The translations under genes were made by a program, and so were the position numbers. A stretch of 10,000 bases of DNA, taken from the NCBI GenBank assembly GCA_020217165.1, contig JAIWOE010000048.1:1-10000 (forward strand), in the 5' to 3' direction. Shown here piece by piece: positions 1 to 6,574 of the stretch (positions are counted from its first letter, which is position 1; every line of letters begins with the position of its first letter). Below the pieces are notes generated by a model. The model was not told the DNA's origin. It saw nothing but the letters and a program-made list of their open reading frames with translations, and did not search any database. This DNA is from Desulfovibrio sp. GTDB lineage: Bacteria; Desulfobacterota; Desulfovibrionia; Desulfovibrionales; Desulfovibrionaceae.

Positions 1-77
1 GAATAGCGCACGGGATGGCGGTCCTTGGCCGCGAAACGCAGGGTGATGGGTGCCGGGGGAAGGCCGGCCAGCGTCAA
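1..77 (-). CDS. Possible partial gene overlapping the thioredoxin gene end (unidentified)
   Basis: On the minus strand a frame stays open from a TTG at 77-75 to the window edge, giving roughly MTLAGLPPAPITLRFAAKDR and then HPVRY. The TTG overlaps the TGA stop of the preceding thioredoxin-like gene (76-74), which would fit a translationally coupled downstream gene. The amino-acid mix and G/C-rich third positions look protein-like, more so than the other two frames. However, there is no convincing Shine-Dalgarno sequence before the TTG, only about 25 codons are visible, and I do not recognise the product. It could equally be 3' non-coding sequence. Confidence 0.3.
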   Translation of the reverse strand, partial: MTLAGLPPAPITLRFAAKDRHPVRY

Positions 78-505
78 TAGACTGTCAGCGTATTGCGCGG
101 CCCTGTCTTGGAGGGCGTCGCAGCCGCCGGGGTCTCGCTAGCCTCGGGCAGGCCGATTTCCTTGAGTTTTGCCAGAATGGCCTCGCGGCCCATGATGCCG
201 GTGTGTCTGAAGCGCACGGCGCCGGCAGCATCATGAAAGACCAGGGTGGGGATGGAAGAAACCTTGTAGGCCTTGGCGCGCCGGTCCTTGTCAATGTCAA
301 TAATCACCACGGCCGCGCGGTCTCCCAGTTCCCTGGCCAGGGCCTGGACAATGGGCTTCTGCACCTTGCAGGGGCCGCACCAGGCAGCCGTGAAGTCCAC
401 CAGGGTCACCTTGCCTTGCACGGCGCAGGGCAGGGCCTCCGCCCGGGCAAGCCCGACGGCCGCCATCCATATGAGACTGGCAAGAAACATGGTGCGCAAT
501 GGCAT
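74..505 (-). CDS. Periplasmic thioredoxin-family protein
   Basis: A 143-residue protein with an N-terminal Sec signal (hydrophobic core around residues 5-20, likely cleavage after AEA at about residue 24) followed by a thioredoxin fold. The active site is WCGPC (Cys43, Cys46) and the cis-proline is in SSIPTLV (Pro86). It is expected to act as a thiol-disulfide oxidoreductase outside the cytoplasm, for example in reducing protein or cytochrome thiols; the WCGPC motif is the classic reducing-thioredoxin type. The last 25 or so residues (after GLPEASE) are a Pro/Ala/Thr-rich tail not needed for the fold. The start at 505 is chosen because GAGG lies 7 bases upstream; a second ATG at 490 would still leave a signal peptide. 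It is divergent from the binding-protein gene, and a possible gene overlaps its stop. No partner such as CcdA/DsbD can be identified inside the window. Confidence 0.88.
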   Translation of the reverse strand: MPLRTMFLASLIWMAAVGLARAEALPCAVQGKVTLVDFTAAWCGPCKVQKPIVQALARELGDRAAVVIIDIDKDRRAKAYKVSSIPTLVFHDAAGAVRFRHTGIMGREAILAKLKEIGLPEASETPAAATPSKTGPRNTLTVY

Positions 506-609
506 GGCTGAACCTCGCGGGCACTGCATTGTGCGGCAGGGGTGGCACATGGAGTCTGTACGGTGTAGACCTTTACCGAGGCAGATGCAATAGCCCAGCC
601 ATTGACTTG

Positions 610-643
610 CCCTGTGGGACATGCCAAGGGGAACCCCACAGGG
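610..643. repeat. Perfect 9-bp inverted repeat in the leader of the binding-protein gene
   Basis: CCCTGTGGG at 610-618 and CCCACAGGG at 635-643 are exact reverse complements separated by 16 bases. It lies in the divergent region between the thioredoxin-like gene and the binding-protein gene. No T-tract follows on either strand, so it does not resemble an intrinsic terminator. It could be an operator or a leader hairpin. The word ATGCCAAGG occurs in its loop (621-629) and again at 653-661. Confidence 0.4.
630..643 (+). repeat. 14-bp leader motif, copy 1 (also found upstream of ftsH)
   Basis: GGAACCCCACAGGG at 630-643 occurs exactly on the minus strand at 4631-4618, just ahead of the ftsH start. 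In both places GCATGCCA follows within 5-7 bases. Copy 1 includes the right arm of the inverted repeat at 610-643. The function is unknown. The match is real, but a 14-mer coincidence in 10 kb of G+C-rich DNA is not excluded. Confidence 0.35.
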
Positions 644-672
644 GGAATTTGCATGCCAAGGACGTTTGAAAC

Positions 673-1457
673 ATGCCCATTCGCATGGTTTGCGCTGCAA
701 TGGCCGCACTGTGGAGCCTGCATACACTGCTATGCCCCCCGCCCTGGCCGCCCCACGCTCTGCGCTGCGGTTTGTACACCTGCCGACCCCGCCCCTGAAC
801 GTCGGCGACTTCGGCGATGAGGCCCGGGGCGTGGCGCCGGACATTTGCCGTGAGGTCTTTGCACGGCTTGCCCAGCCGTACACCTACACCCTGCTCCCCC
901 CGGACCTGCTGTTGCAACAACTGCGCTCCGGAGAAGCCGACGGCATCTGCGTGCTGCGCAAAAACAACGATCGCGAAGCGTTTCTCCTGTTCTCGGAGCC
1001 CCTCTACACCAGTCAGGAATACGTGTATTTCAATCCCGTGCGGACCCCGGACTTCGCCTGGAGCAGCCTGGCCGACGGTCCCCGCCTGGTGGTGGGTCTG
1101 GTGGAGAAATTTACGTACGACGACGCCCTGCTGGAAGCCCTTGCCGCCAGTCAGGCCCGGCTGGTGCGTTTTGCGTCCACTGCGGTGCTGCTGCGCAGCC
1201 TGGCCACGGGCACGGTGGACGCGGCCATCACCATCAAGATTCTGGCCGAGGCCGTCCTGTCCCGCGAGCCCTCCATGCTGCCCCTGCTGCGGGCCTGGCC
1301 CGAACCCGTGGCGAGCAGCGAAATCTTTATTGCCGTTTCCCGGCAGTCCCCCGCCGTGGAACTGCTGCCCCAGATCAATGCCGCCATCCACGAGCTGCAG
1401 CACAACGGCACCATGCGGGAAATCCTGCAGCAACTCCCCGCATACCTGCCCCAGTAA
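673..1457 (+). CDS. Frameshifted periplasmic solute-binding protein, family 3 (SBP_bac_3)
   Basis: The mature domain is read without interruption from about 741 to the TAA at 1455-1457. It has the family-3 binding-protein layout: GVAPDICREVFARL, LRSGEADG, LLFSEPLYTSQEYVYF, then a second lobe with LATGTVDAAI. Such proteins bind amino acids or other small polar solutes in the periplasm for an ABC transporter or as a sensor. In this frame no signal peptide is present. In the next frame, ATG 673 begins MPIRMVCAAMAALWSLHTLL, a textbook Sec signal. Adding one C to the six-C run at 735-740 joins the two and gives a cleavage site PPALA/A, for a precursor of 261 residues. AAGGA at 658-662 is a reasonable ribosome-binding site for 673. 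Literal alternatives are ATG 621, GTG 711 or ATG 732 (241 residues), all lacking a signal. No ABC permease or ATPase lies nearby. Either the base is missing through a sequencing error or the gene is naturally shifted. Confidence 0.8.
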
Positions 1458-1482
1458 GGCCGCGCTCGGCTGGTCACCGTCC

Positions 1483-1497
1483 GCCCCTTCCCGGGGC
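1483..1497. other. Short G+C hairpin between convergent genes
   Basis: GCCCC (1483-1487) and GGGGC (1493-1497) flank a 5-base loop in the 59-base gap between the stop of the binding-protein gene and that of the UPF0173 hydrolase. On the plus strand it is followed only by TTCAT, so it is at best a weak terminator. No better terminator is visible in this gap. Confidence 0.25.
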
Positions 1498-1516
1498 TTC
1501 ATACCTCCTGCAGGCC

Positions 1517-2245
1517 TCAACCGTCATGGCACCCGCAGGTGTCTGGAGTTTTCTCCAGCACCACGGTCTCGCCGGGAGCCAGTTCCAGCAGGCTGGTATC
1601 TGGGGCGATTTCCGCCAGATGTCGGGCAAAGGCGCGGGTATTCTTTTCCAGGACCGGGAACGTGCCCCAGTGCATGGGCACCACACGGTCACACTGGAGC
1701 ATCTTGCAGGCGTGGGCAGCCTGGCGGGGGTCCATGGTGAACACGCCGCCTATGGGCAGGCAGGCCACATCAATGGCGTACAACTGGCCCCAGAGGGCCA
1801 TTTCCGCAAAAATAGCCGTATCTCCGGCGTGATAGATGGTAAATCCGTCCGGCAGGGTGATGATGTACCCCACGGGCACACCGGATTCCGAGGTGTGGTA
1901 GGCCTGGACCATGGTGATGGCCGCGCCCTTGACTACCACGGTACCGCCCAGGTTGAAGCCGATGCCGTTGACGAGTTGCGCCTGCGGCACGCCCAGGCTC
2001 ATGAGCTTGCCGGCCGTTTCCACCACGGCCGCCACCATGCAGCCCGAGGCCTTGGCCAGCTCCACGGTCTGGCCGATGTGGTCTCCGTGATCGTGGGTCA
2101 CGCAGATCAGGTCCGGCCTGGCAATGCTGGCAATGGTGCTCGTGGCGCTGGGGTTGCCTTCGAAGAATGGGTCAATGCAGATATTGATGGCGGGATCGAC
2201 AATCTGAAAGTTGGCGTGGCCGTGCCAGGTGAGGGTGGTGCGCAT
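1517..2245 (-). CDS. Metal-dependent hydrolase, UPF0173 / metallo-beta-lactamase fold
   Basis: A 242-residue cytoplasmic protein of the metallo-beta-lactamase superfamily, matching the UPF0173 group by memory of its pattern: [12 protein letters not shown] at the start, [11 protein letters not shown], then the zinc motif THDHGDH (His51, His53, Asp55, His56). Further ligands are His117 in AYHTSES, Asp142 in YHAGDT and His192 in MHWGTFP. A dinuclear metal centre for hydrolysis is therefore expected. The substrate of this group is not established. The start at 2245 has GGAG 8 bases upstream; the frame stays open further upstream (to 2374), but that part shows no homology-like character. The last residues TCGCHDG form a Cys/His tail beyond the usual fold. 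The neighbouring divergent gene encodes a metal-binding HMA protein. Substrate and pathway cannot be told from context. Confidence 0.88.
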   Translation of the reverse strand: MRTTLTWHGHANFQIVDPAINICIDPFFEGNPSATSTIASIARPDLICVTHDHGDHIGQTVELAKASGCMVAAVVETAGKLMSLGVPQAQLVNGIGFNLGGTVVVKGAAITMVQAYHTSESGVPVGYIITLPDGFTIYHAGDTAIFAEMALWGQLYAIDVACLPIGGVFTMDPRQAAHACKMLQCDRVVPMHWGTFPVLEKNTRAFARHLAEIAPDTSLLELAPGETVVLEKTPDTCGCHDG

Positions 2246-2412
2246 GGGGAATCTCCGTGCTGAGTTTTCCCCCATGCTAGCACAGGCCCATCGCAGCGCA
2301 CAAGCCGCCGCTGCAGGCATGAAAAAACGGCTGGCATTTTCCGGATACCGGTGGCATCGTTCCAATAATTTCATCCAACGTCTTACAAGGATACGGCAAG
2401 GAAGGTGGGCCC

Positions 2413-2610
2413 ATGGAAACCATTACAGTGGTCGGCATGTCCTGCATGCATTGCGTCAAATCCGTCACCGAGGCCCTGTCCAGGCTTGATGGCGTGCAGC
2501 AGGTCCAGGTGAACCTGGAAACGGGCACGGCCAGCTTCGAGAACACCAAGGGGCTCCCGGCTGAGCAGATCAAGATGGCCATCCGGATGATTGGCTTCGA
2601 CGTGGCCTGA
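2413..2610 (+). CDS. Heavy-metal-associated (HMA) domain protein, CopZ-like copper chaperone
   Basis: A 65-residue single-domain protein with the HMA metal-binding motif GMSCMHC (Cys11, Cys14) in the first loop, followed by the usual amphipathic helix ([17 protein letters not shown]), strand ([11 protein letters not shown]) and the closing IRMIGFDVA. Its length is typical of free-standing CopZ/MerP-type proteins. It has no signal peptide, so it should act in the cytoplasm, binding Cu(I) or a similar soft metal through the two cysteines and passing it to a partner. The histidine before Cys14 is seen in many CopZ proteins. AAGGAAGG at 2398-2405 is a strong ribosome-binding site. No P-type ATPase or CueR-like regulator is in the window, so the gene stands alone here; its metal is inferred only from the motif. 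Confidence 0.9.
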   Translation: METITVVGMSCMHCVKSVTEALSRLDGVQQVQVNLETGTASFENTKGLPAEQIKMAIRMIGFDVA

Positions 2611-2626
2611 CGCCTTCACGCCAGAC

Positions 2627-2656
2627 GGCCTCGCGCCAGAGGCTAGCTGCGAGGCC
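2627..2656. terminator. Inverted repeat between convergent genes, possible bidirectional transcription end
   Basis: GGCCTCGC (2627-2634) and GCGAGGCC (2649-2656) form a perfect 8-bp stem with a 14-base loop. It sits in the 68-base gap where the HMA gene (ending 2610) and ftsH (ending 2679) meet tail to tail. The position suits a shared transcription end, but neither side has the T-run of a classic Rho-independent terminator, so the call is tentative. Confidence 0.35.
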
Positions 2657-2678
2657 ACGAGCTGGACCCAGCCAGGGC

Positions 2679-4610
2679 TCAGGCTGCAGGCACAGACTCG
2701 GCCAGGCGCAGGAACTCTTCCTGGCCCATGACCTCAGCCTCCAGCAGCCTGGCCGCAATGGCGTGCAGCTGGCTGGTCCTGGCGGTCAACAGGTGGCGCA
2801 CGTGAGCCTCACGGGCGGCCAACATGTCCTTGACCTCCTGGTCCAGCCGGGCGGCCGTGGCCTCGGAATACTCCCGCGGACTCACGCCCACGCCCTCCTG
2901 GGCCAGGAACATGGCCTGCCCCCGCTGCGGGAAGCTGGCCAGGCCCAGGGTTTCGCCCATGCCATACTCCGTGACCATGGCCCGGGCGATGTCCGAGGCG
3001 CGCTGCAAGTCGTTGTGCGCGCCGGTGGTCACGTCCCCGAACACCAGTTCCTCGGCCACCCGGCCGCCCAGCAGCACGTCGATGCGCGCCAGGAGTTCGG
3101 TTTTGCTCAAAAGGTAGCGGTCGTCGGTGGGGCGCTGTTCGGTGTAGCCAAGGGCCGCCATGCCCCTGGGGATGATGGAAATCTTGTGGACGGGATCCGC
3201 CCCCGGCGTGGCCGCGGCCACCAGGGCGTGGCCGGTTTCGTGATAGGCCACAATGCGTTTTTCCTTGGGATTGATCACCCGGTTCTTCTTCTCCAGGCCG
3301 CCGATGACGCGATCCACGGCCTCTTCAAAGTCCGCCATCTCCACGGCGTCCTTTTTGCGGCGCGCCGCCAGCAGGGCAGCCTCGTTGGTCACATTGGCCA
3401 GATCGGCCCCGGAAAACCCGGGAGTGCGCTGAGCAATCTGCAACAGATCCACATCCGGCGCGGTGATCACCGTGCGGGCATGCACCTTGAGGATGGCCTC
3501 GCGGCCGTGCACGTCGGGCTTGTCCACCAGCACCTGCCGGTCAAAACGGCCGGCGCGCAGCAGGGCAGGATCCAAGATTTCCGGACGGTTGGTAGCTGCC
3601 ATGATGATGACGCCCACCCGGGCGTCAAAGCCGTCCATCTCCACCAGCAGCTGGTTCAGGGTCTGCTCGCGCTCGTCGTTGCCGGAAAATCCGCCAGGGC
3701 CGCGGGATTTGCCGATGGCATCCAGCTCATCGATAAAAATGATGCAGGGGGCCTTGTCCCGCGCTTCCTGGAACAGGTCGCGCACCCGGGCTGCGCCCAC
3801 GCCCACGAGCATTTCCATGAAGTCCGAGCCGGACAGGGAAAAAAATGGCGTGCGCGCCTCCCCGGCCACGGCCTTGGCCAGCAGGGTCTTGCCCGTGCCC
3901 GGCGGGCCCACCAGCAACACCCCCTTGGGCAGGCGGCCGCCAAGCCTGGTGAACACCTTGGGATTTTTGAGAAATTCGATGATCTCCTGAAGCTCTTCCT
4001 TGGCTTCGTCCGCCCCGGCCACGTCGGAAAAGCGCGTGGGGATGCTTTTTTCCATGTAGACCTTGGCCTTGCTGCGGCCCATGGTCAGCATGCCCGCGCC
4101 CGGCGTCATGCGCCGGATGATAAAGAACCACCCCACCCCGAACACCGCAATGGGGATGAGCCAGGACATGACATCGCGCCAGAGGGTGGATTCGATTTCC
4201 CCCCGGAATTTCACGCCAAAGCGGGCGAGCTGCTGGGAGAGGTCCGTCTCCACCCGCACGGTGGTGAAGACGATGGTTTCCTGCCGGGCAGACTCGGTGG
4301 CGTTGTCCGCCGACGGCGGGCCGGTGTGGCGAGGATGCATGCGGCCCTCGATGGAATCCTGCGTGATGGCCACTTCCAACACGCGATTCTCGTTCAGGGC
4401 CTGCAGAAACTCGCTGTAGGGGATGCGCTTGGGGCCGTAATAGTGCGAAATGCCATACTGTAGCAGGTACACTCCCCATATGGCCAGGAGCACGTACCAG
4501 ATGCTGAACGTGACCTTGCTGTTGAGGGGTGATTTCTTTTCCCGCGGGCGCTCCTTGCCCGGGGGGGCTTTTTTGGAGGCCGACGCGGGCGGGTTGCTGC
4601 GTGGTGGCAT
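2679..4610 (-). CDS. ftsH: ATP-dependent zinc metalloprotease FtsH
   Basis: A 643-residue membrane-anchored AAA protease that unfolds and degrades membrane and regulatory proteins as a hexamer. In order: a basic Lys/Pro-rich cytosolic start (1-33); first membrane segment about 34-53; periplasmic domain; second membrane segment about 148-166; AAA domain with Walker A GPPGTGKT (235-242), Walker [12 protein letters not shown] (290-300), sensor Asn341 in AATNRPE, and arginine fingers Arg352 and Arg355; and the peptidase domain with HETGH (His457, His461) and Asp534 in GAHND as third zinc ligand. All catalytic residues are present. The pore loop reads EMLVGVGA, with leucine (268) where FtsH normally has phenylalanine. 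AGGG lies 7 bases before the ATG. A weak minus-strand TTGCCG (4676-4671) with CATGAA 17 bases on is the only promoter-like pair I find, and I do not rely on it. The gene lies just beyond the operon-end hairpins of the exporter gene, so it probably has its own promoter. Confidence 0.97.
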   Translation of the reverse strand: MPPRSNPPASASKKAPPGKERPREKKSPLNSKVTFSIWYVLLAIWGVYLLQYGISHYYGPKRIPYSEFLQALNENRVLEVAITQDSIEGRMHPRHTGPPSADNATESARQETIVFTTVRVETDLSQQLARFGVKFRGEIESTLWRDVMSWLIPIAVFGVGWFFIIRRMTPGAGMLTMGRSKAKVYMEKSIPTRFSDVAGADEAKEELQEIIEFLKNPKVFTRLGGRLPKGVLLVGPPGTGKTLLAKAVAGEARTPFFSLSGSDFMEMLVGVGAARVRDLFQEARDKAPCIIFIDELDAIGKSRGPGGFSGNDEREQTLNQLLVEMDGFDARVGVIIMAATNRPEILDPALLRAGRFDRQVLVDKPDVHGREAILKVHARTVITAPDVDLLQIAQRTPGFSGADLANVTNEAALLAARRKKDAVEMADFEEAVDRVIGGLEKKNRVINPKEKRIVAYHETGHALVAAATPGADPVHKISIIPRGMAALGYTEQRPTDDRYLLSKTELLARIDVLLGGRVAEELVFGDVTTGAHNDLQRASDIARAMVTEYGMGETLGLASFPQRGQAMFLAQEGVGVSPREYSEATAARLDQEVKDMLAAREAHVRHLLTARTSQLHAIAARLLEAEVMGQEEFLRLAESVPAA

Positions 4611-4617
4611 GCACTGA

Positions 4618-4631
4618 CCCTGTGGGGTTCC
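4618..4631 (-). repeat. 14-bp leader motif, copy 2 (ahead of ftsH)
   Basis: Read on the minus strand this is GGAACCCCACAGGG, identical to 630-643 on the plus strand. It is in the same orientation relative to its downstream gene and is again followed closely by GCATGCCA, which here contains the ftsH ATG. The AGGG end serves as the probable ribosome-binding site of ftsH. Its meaning beyond that is unknown. Confidence 0.35.
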
Positions 4632-4659
4632 TCGTGAGGGTGGCCGTATTCATGCCTGG

Positions 4660-4690
4660 AAAACCGCCATCCGGCAAGAAAAAAGGCGGT
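4660..4690 (-). terminator. Probable intrinsic terminator of the kinase-AraC-exporter operon
   Basis: On the minus strand ACCGCC (4690-4685) and GGCGGT (4668-4663) pair across a 16-base loop and are followed by TTTCC, making TTTT in total. It lies 14 bases beyond the stop of the EamA gene and upstream of ftsH. A run of six T in the loop (4684-4679) may itself act as the U-tract for the hairpin immediately before it. The stem is short, so the call is moderate. Confidence 0.45.
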
Positions 4691-4696
4691 AAACAA

Positions 4697-4712
4697 GGGG
4701 GGATCAGCCCCC
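4697..4712 (-). terminator. G/C hairpin enclosing the stop codon of the exporter gene
   Basis: On the minus strand GGGGG (4712-4708), loop CTGAT, then CCCCC (4707 side to 4698) followed by CTTGTTT. The loop holds the TGA stop of the EamA gene. A strong 5-bp all-GC stem followed by a T-rich stretch, and then by a second hairpin, suggests a tandem terminator. The stem is short and the T-tract imperfect. Confidence 0.3.
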
Positions 4713-5645
4713 ATCCGCAGCAGGGGAGGCCGTTGCCGCAGGGGCCGTGAGCAGGCCGATGCCCGCCAGCACCAGCAGGCAGCCGGCCAGCACGGGCCAG
4801 GTCAGCGGCTCACCCAACACCACCACGGACAACAAGACCGCGCTGGCCGGCATGATCCCCGTAAAGACCCCCGCCGTAGCGGCGTTCACGCGCACCACAC
4901 CGGCAAACCAGCACAGGTAGGCCAGGATGGTCACCACCAGGCCATAGTAGACCACCGCTCCCCAGGCTGTGGGCCCCGCCGAGGCCATGTTGAAGGTGGT
5001 GGCCTCCACCAGTCCCATGGGTAGGAACCACAGCAAGCCAAAGGCCGAGACGGCGGTGGAGGCCGCCAGGGGCGAAAGCGGCTGATCCACGCCCTTGCGC
5101 AGGAGCAGAAACATGGATTCGCAGAGCACCGCCGCCAGCACCAGGGCCAGTCCAAGCCAGGCCTCGGCCGTGGCGCCAGGGGCCGAAGGGATGACGCCAG
5201 ACGCCGCAGCCGGCGATATGGCGTTCAGGCAGACCACGCCGGCCATGGCGCAGAGGATGCCCGCCATGCCGCGCCGGCCGGGCCGTTCGCCCAGGAACAG
5301 CCAGGCCAGCCCGGCCATCCAGGCCGAGGTGGACCCCGCCACCACCCCCGCCGCGGCAGGACTGGCCCACCGCAATCCATAGAGCAAAAACGTGGTGAAC
5401 AGGAAGGAACCAAACAGGGACTGCAGCCCCAGGATGCGCCAGTTGCGCCCCCGCAGCCGCGGCAGGAGCCGGCCCTCCCGCCACCACATGAGGGGCAGCA
5501 GCACGGCCAGGGCCACCACGAACCGCAGGGCCGACGCCAGAAAGACCGGCAGCTCCGCCACCATGAGCTTGCCCGCCACCACCGAACTGCCGACGATGAC
5601 CATGGCCGCCGCCAGATTGCCGTATGCCGTCCAGGATCGTTGCAT
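4704..5645 (-). CDS. EamA/DMT-superfamily transporter (probable metabolite exporter)
   Basis: A 313-residue membrane protein with about ten hydrophobic segments arranged as two EamA repeats, roughly residues 10-140 and 162-300. Each repeat ends with the typical LGE-containing loop (LFLGERPG at 116-123, VVLGEPLTW at 275-283). Proteins of this family move small metabolites, often amino acids or related compounds, usually outward; the substrate cannot be read from the sequence. The start at 5645 is supported by GGAAGG five bases upstream, and that site lies inside a long hairpin described separately. It is the last gene of a minus-strand operon, 44 bases after an AraC-family regulator of a type often found beside exporters, which suggests that the regulator controls this transporter. 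The C-terminal tail (TAPAATASPAADGG) is low complexity. Confidence 0.92.
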   Translation of the reverse strand: MQRSWTAYGNLAAAMVIVGSSVVAGKLMVAELPVFLASALRFVVALAVLLPLMWWREGRLLPRLRGRNWRILGLQSLFGSFLFTTFLLYGLRWASPAAAGVVAGSTSAWMAGLAWLFLGERPGRRGMAGILCAMAGVVCLNAISPAAASGVIPSAPGATAEAWLGLALVLAAVLCESMFLLLRKGVDQPLSPLAASTAVSAFGLLWFLPMGLVEATTFNMASAGPTAWGAVVYYGLVVTILAYLCWFAGVVRVNAATAGVFTGIMPASAVLLSVVVLGEPLTWPVLAGCLLVLAGIGLLTAPAATASPAADGG

Positions 5646-5689
5646 GTGCGCCTTCCATCATTGTGTGATGTGGAATGATGGCGCACACC
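5643..5689 (-). promoter_or_regulatory. mRNA hairpin covering the ribosome-binding site and start of the exporter gene
   Basis: On the minus strand GTGCGCCATCATT (5686-5674), loop CCACATCACAC, then AATGAT-GGAA-GGCGCAC (5662-5646) form a 13-bp stem interrupted only by a 4-base bulge (GGAA). The stem can extend by a U-A and a G-U pair into the AUG at 5645. The GGAAGG ribosome-binding site is thus split between bulge and stem. The AraC stop codon (5692-5690) directly abuts the 5' side. Inference: the transporter is poorly translated unless the hairpin is opened, for example by ribosomes finishing the AraC gene. A double-stranded operator is an alternative reading. Confidence 0.6.
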
Positions 5690-6574
5690 CTACCCGGCTT
5701 CCCCCTCGCAGTTTTGAAGAAAATTGCGGCAGGCCCCGGGAGTGAGGCCGAACCGGGCCTTGAACAGTCGGGTCAAGTGGCTCTGGTCCGCAAACCCGGT
5801 GGCGGCGGCGATGTCCGCCAGCCGGTCCGGTCCGGCCAGCAGGGCCCGGGCCCGGGCCAGGCGCACCTGCACCAGATAGGCATGGGGCGCCAGGCCATGT
5901 CGGGCCTTGAAGACGCGCACCAGATGCCACGGGCTCAGCCCCACGTGGCCGGCCAGATCGTCCAGGGAGAGATCCTCGGCAAACCGTTCCTGCAGCAGGG
6001 CCCGGGCCCGGGCCACGGCGCCCCCCTCGTGCCCCAGGCGGGGCGCGGCGCCGGGGGCTTCGGCGTGGCGGGAAATCCAGAGGGTCAGCATCTCCAGCAG
6101 GGCCGTCTGCCGGGCCAGAAGGCTTGCGGCGGAGGCCTCCCAGAGCAGGTGCGTCTGGCGCACCCGGGCGGCCAGGATCGGGTCCTCCAGCACGCCGGCG
6201 GCAAAGTGCGGGGCCGTCCGCCGGGGCCGCAACTCGGCGCTGGCGGCGTCCACCACCCGGGGGGCAAGGTAGAACATGCGGTAGGCCCAGCCATGGGGCA
6301 GGGCGGCGTGGCCATCGTGAGGTTCGCCAGGGACCACCAGATTGACCTGCCCGGCGGCGGCGATCATGGTCTGGCCCAGATAGCGAAACCGCAGGGCCCC
6401 ACCCTCAATGACGCCCAGGGCGTACTCCTCATGAAAATGGCGGTCAAAGCGCTGGGTGCGATAGGCGGCCCTGAGCAATTCCACCCCGGGGCTTTCCGGC
6501 CGGGCAATCAGGCGCGCCTGTTCAGAAGAGCCGGCATGTGGCCGCGGCGGGGCAGGCCTGTCTGCCATGGCCAT
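5690..6574 (-). CDS. AraC-family transcriptional regulator with N-terminal cupin domain
   Basis: A 294-residue regulator. The N-terminal ligand-sensing cupin (about 38-105) shows the pattern HFHEEYALGVIEGGALRFRY followed by AAAGQVNLVVPGEPHDG. The C-terminal AraC DNA-binding domain (about 188-286) has both helix-turn-helix units: LSLDDLAGHVGLSPWHLVRV and LADIAAATGFADQSHLTRLF, then the closing GLTPGACRNF. It has no receiver domain, so it is not the phosphorylation partner of the upstream kinase. Its ATG at 6574 overlaps the kinase stop as TGATG, a sign of coupled translation; a second in-frame ATG is at 6568. Only a weak AGG precedes the start. It is followed 44 bases on by an EamA exporter. 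This cupin type is common in regulators located next to amino-acid or metabolite exporters (family knowledge), so the exporter is the likely target; the ligand is unknown. Confidence 0.94.
   Translation of the reverse strand: MAMADRPAPPRPHAGSSEQARLIARPESPGVELLRAAYRTQRFDRHFHEEYALGVIEGGALRFRYLGQTMIAAAGQVNLVVPGEPHDGHAALPHGWAYRMFYLAPRVVDAASAELRPRRTAPHFAAGVLEDPILAARVRQTHLLWEASAASLLARQTALLEMLTLWISRHAEAPGAAPRLGHEGGAVARARALLQERFAEDLSLDDLAGHVGLSPWHLVRVFKARHGLAPHAYLVQVRLARARALLAGPDRLADIAAATGFADQSHLTRLFKARFGLTPGACRNFLQNCEGEAG

Noticed and set aside
541..560. TGGCAC at 543-548 as a sigma-54 promoter element
   Set aside because: The matching GC element at the required distance (556-557) is absent; CT is found there.
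573..1520. Minus-strand open frame of 315 codons across the binding-protein gene
   Set aside because: The plus-strand frame holds clear family-3 binding-protein motifs. The minus-strand product is Gly/Gln/His-rich and also crosses the divergent and convergent gaps.
2337..2370. AATAAT at 2364-2369 as a promoter -10 for the HMA gene, possibly with a metal-responsive operator
   Set aside because: The -10 matches well, but no acceptable -35 lies 16-20 bases upstream. CCGGATACCGG nearby is too short to call a CueR-type operator.
2763..4463. Long plus-strand open frame (566 codons) opposite ftsH
   Set aside because: It lies entirely within the well-supported ftsH gene. Its product is His/Gly/Gln-rich with no domain-like pattern, as expected for an antisense shadow in G+C-rich DNA.
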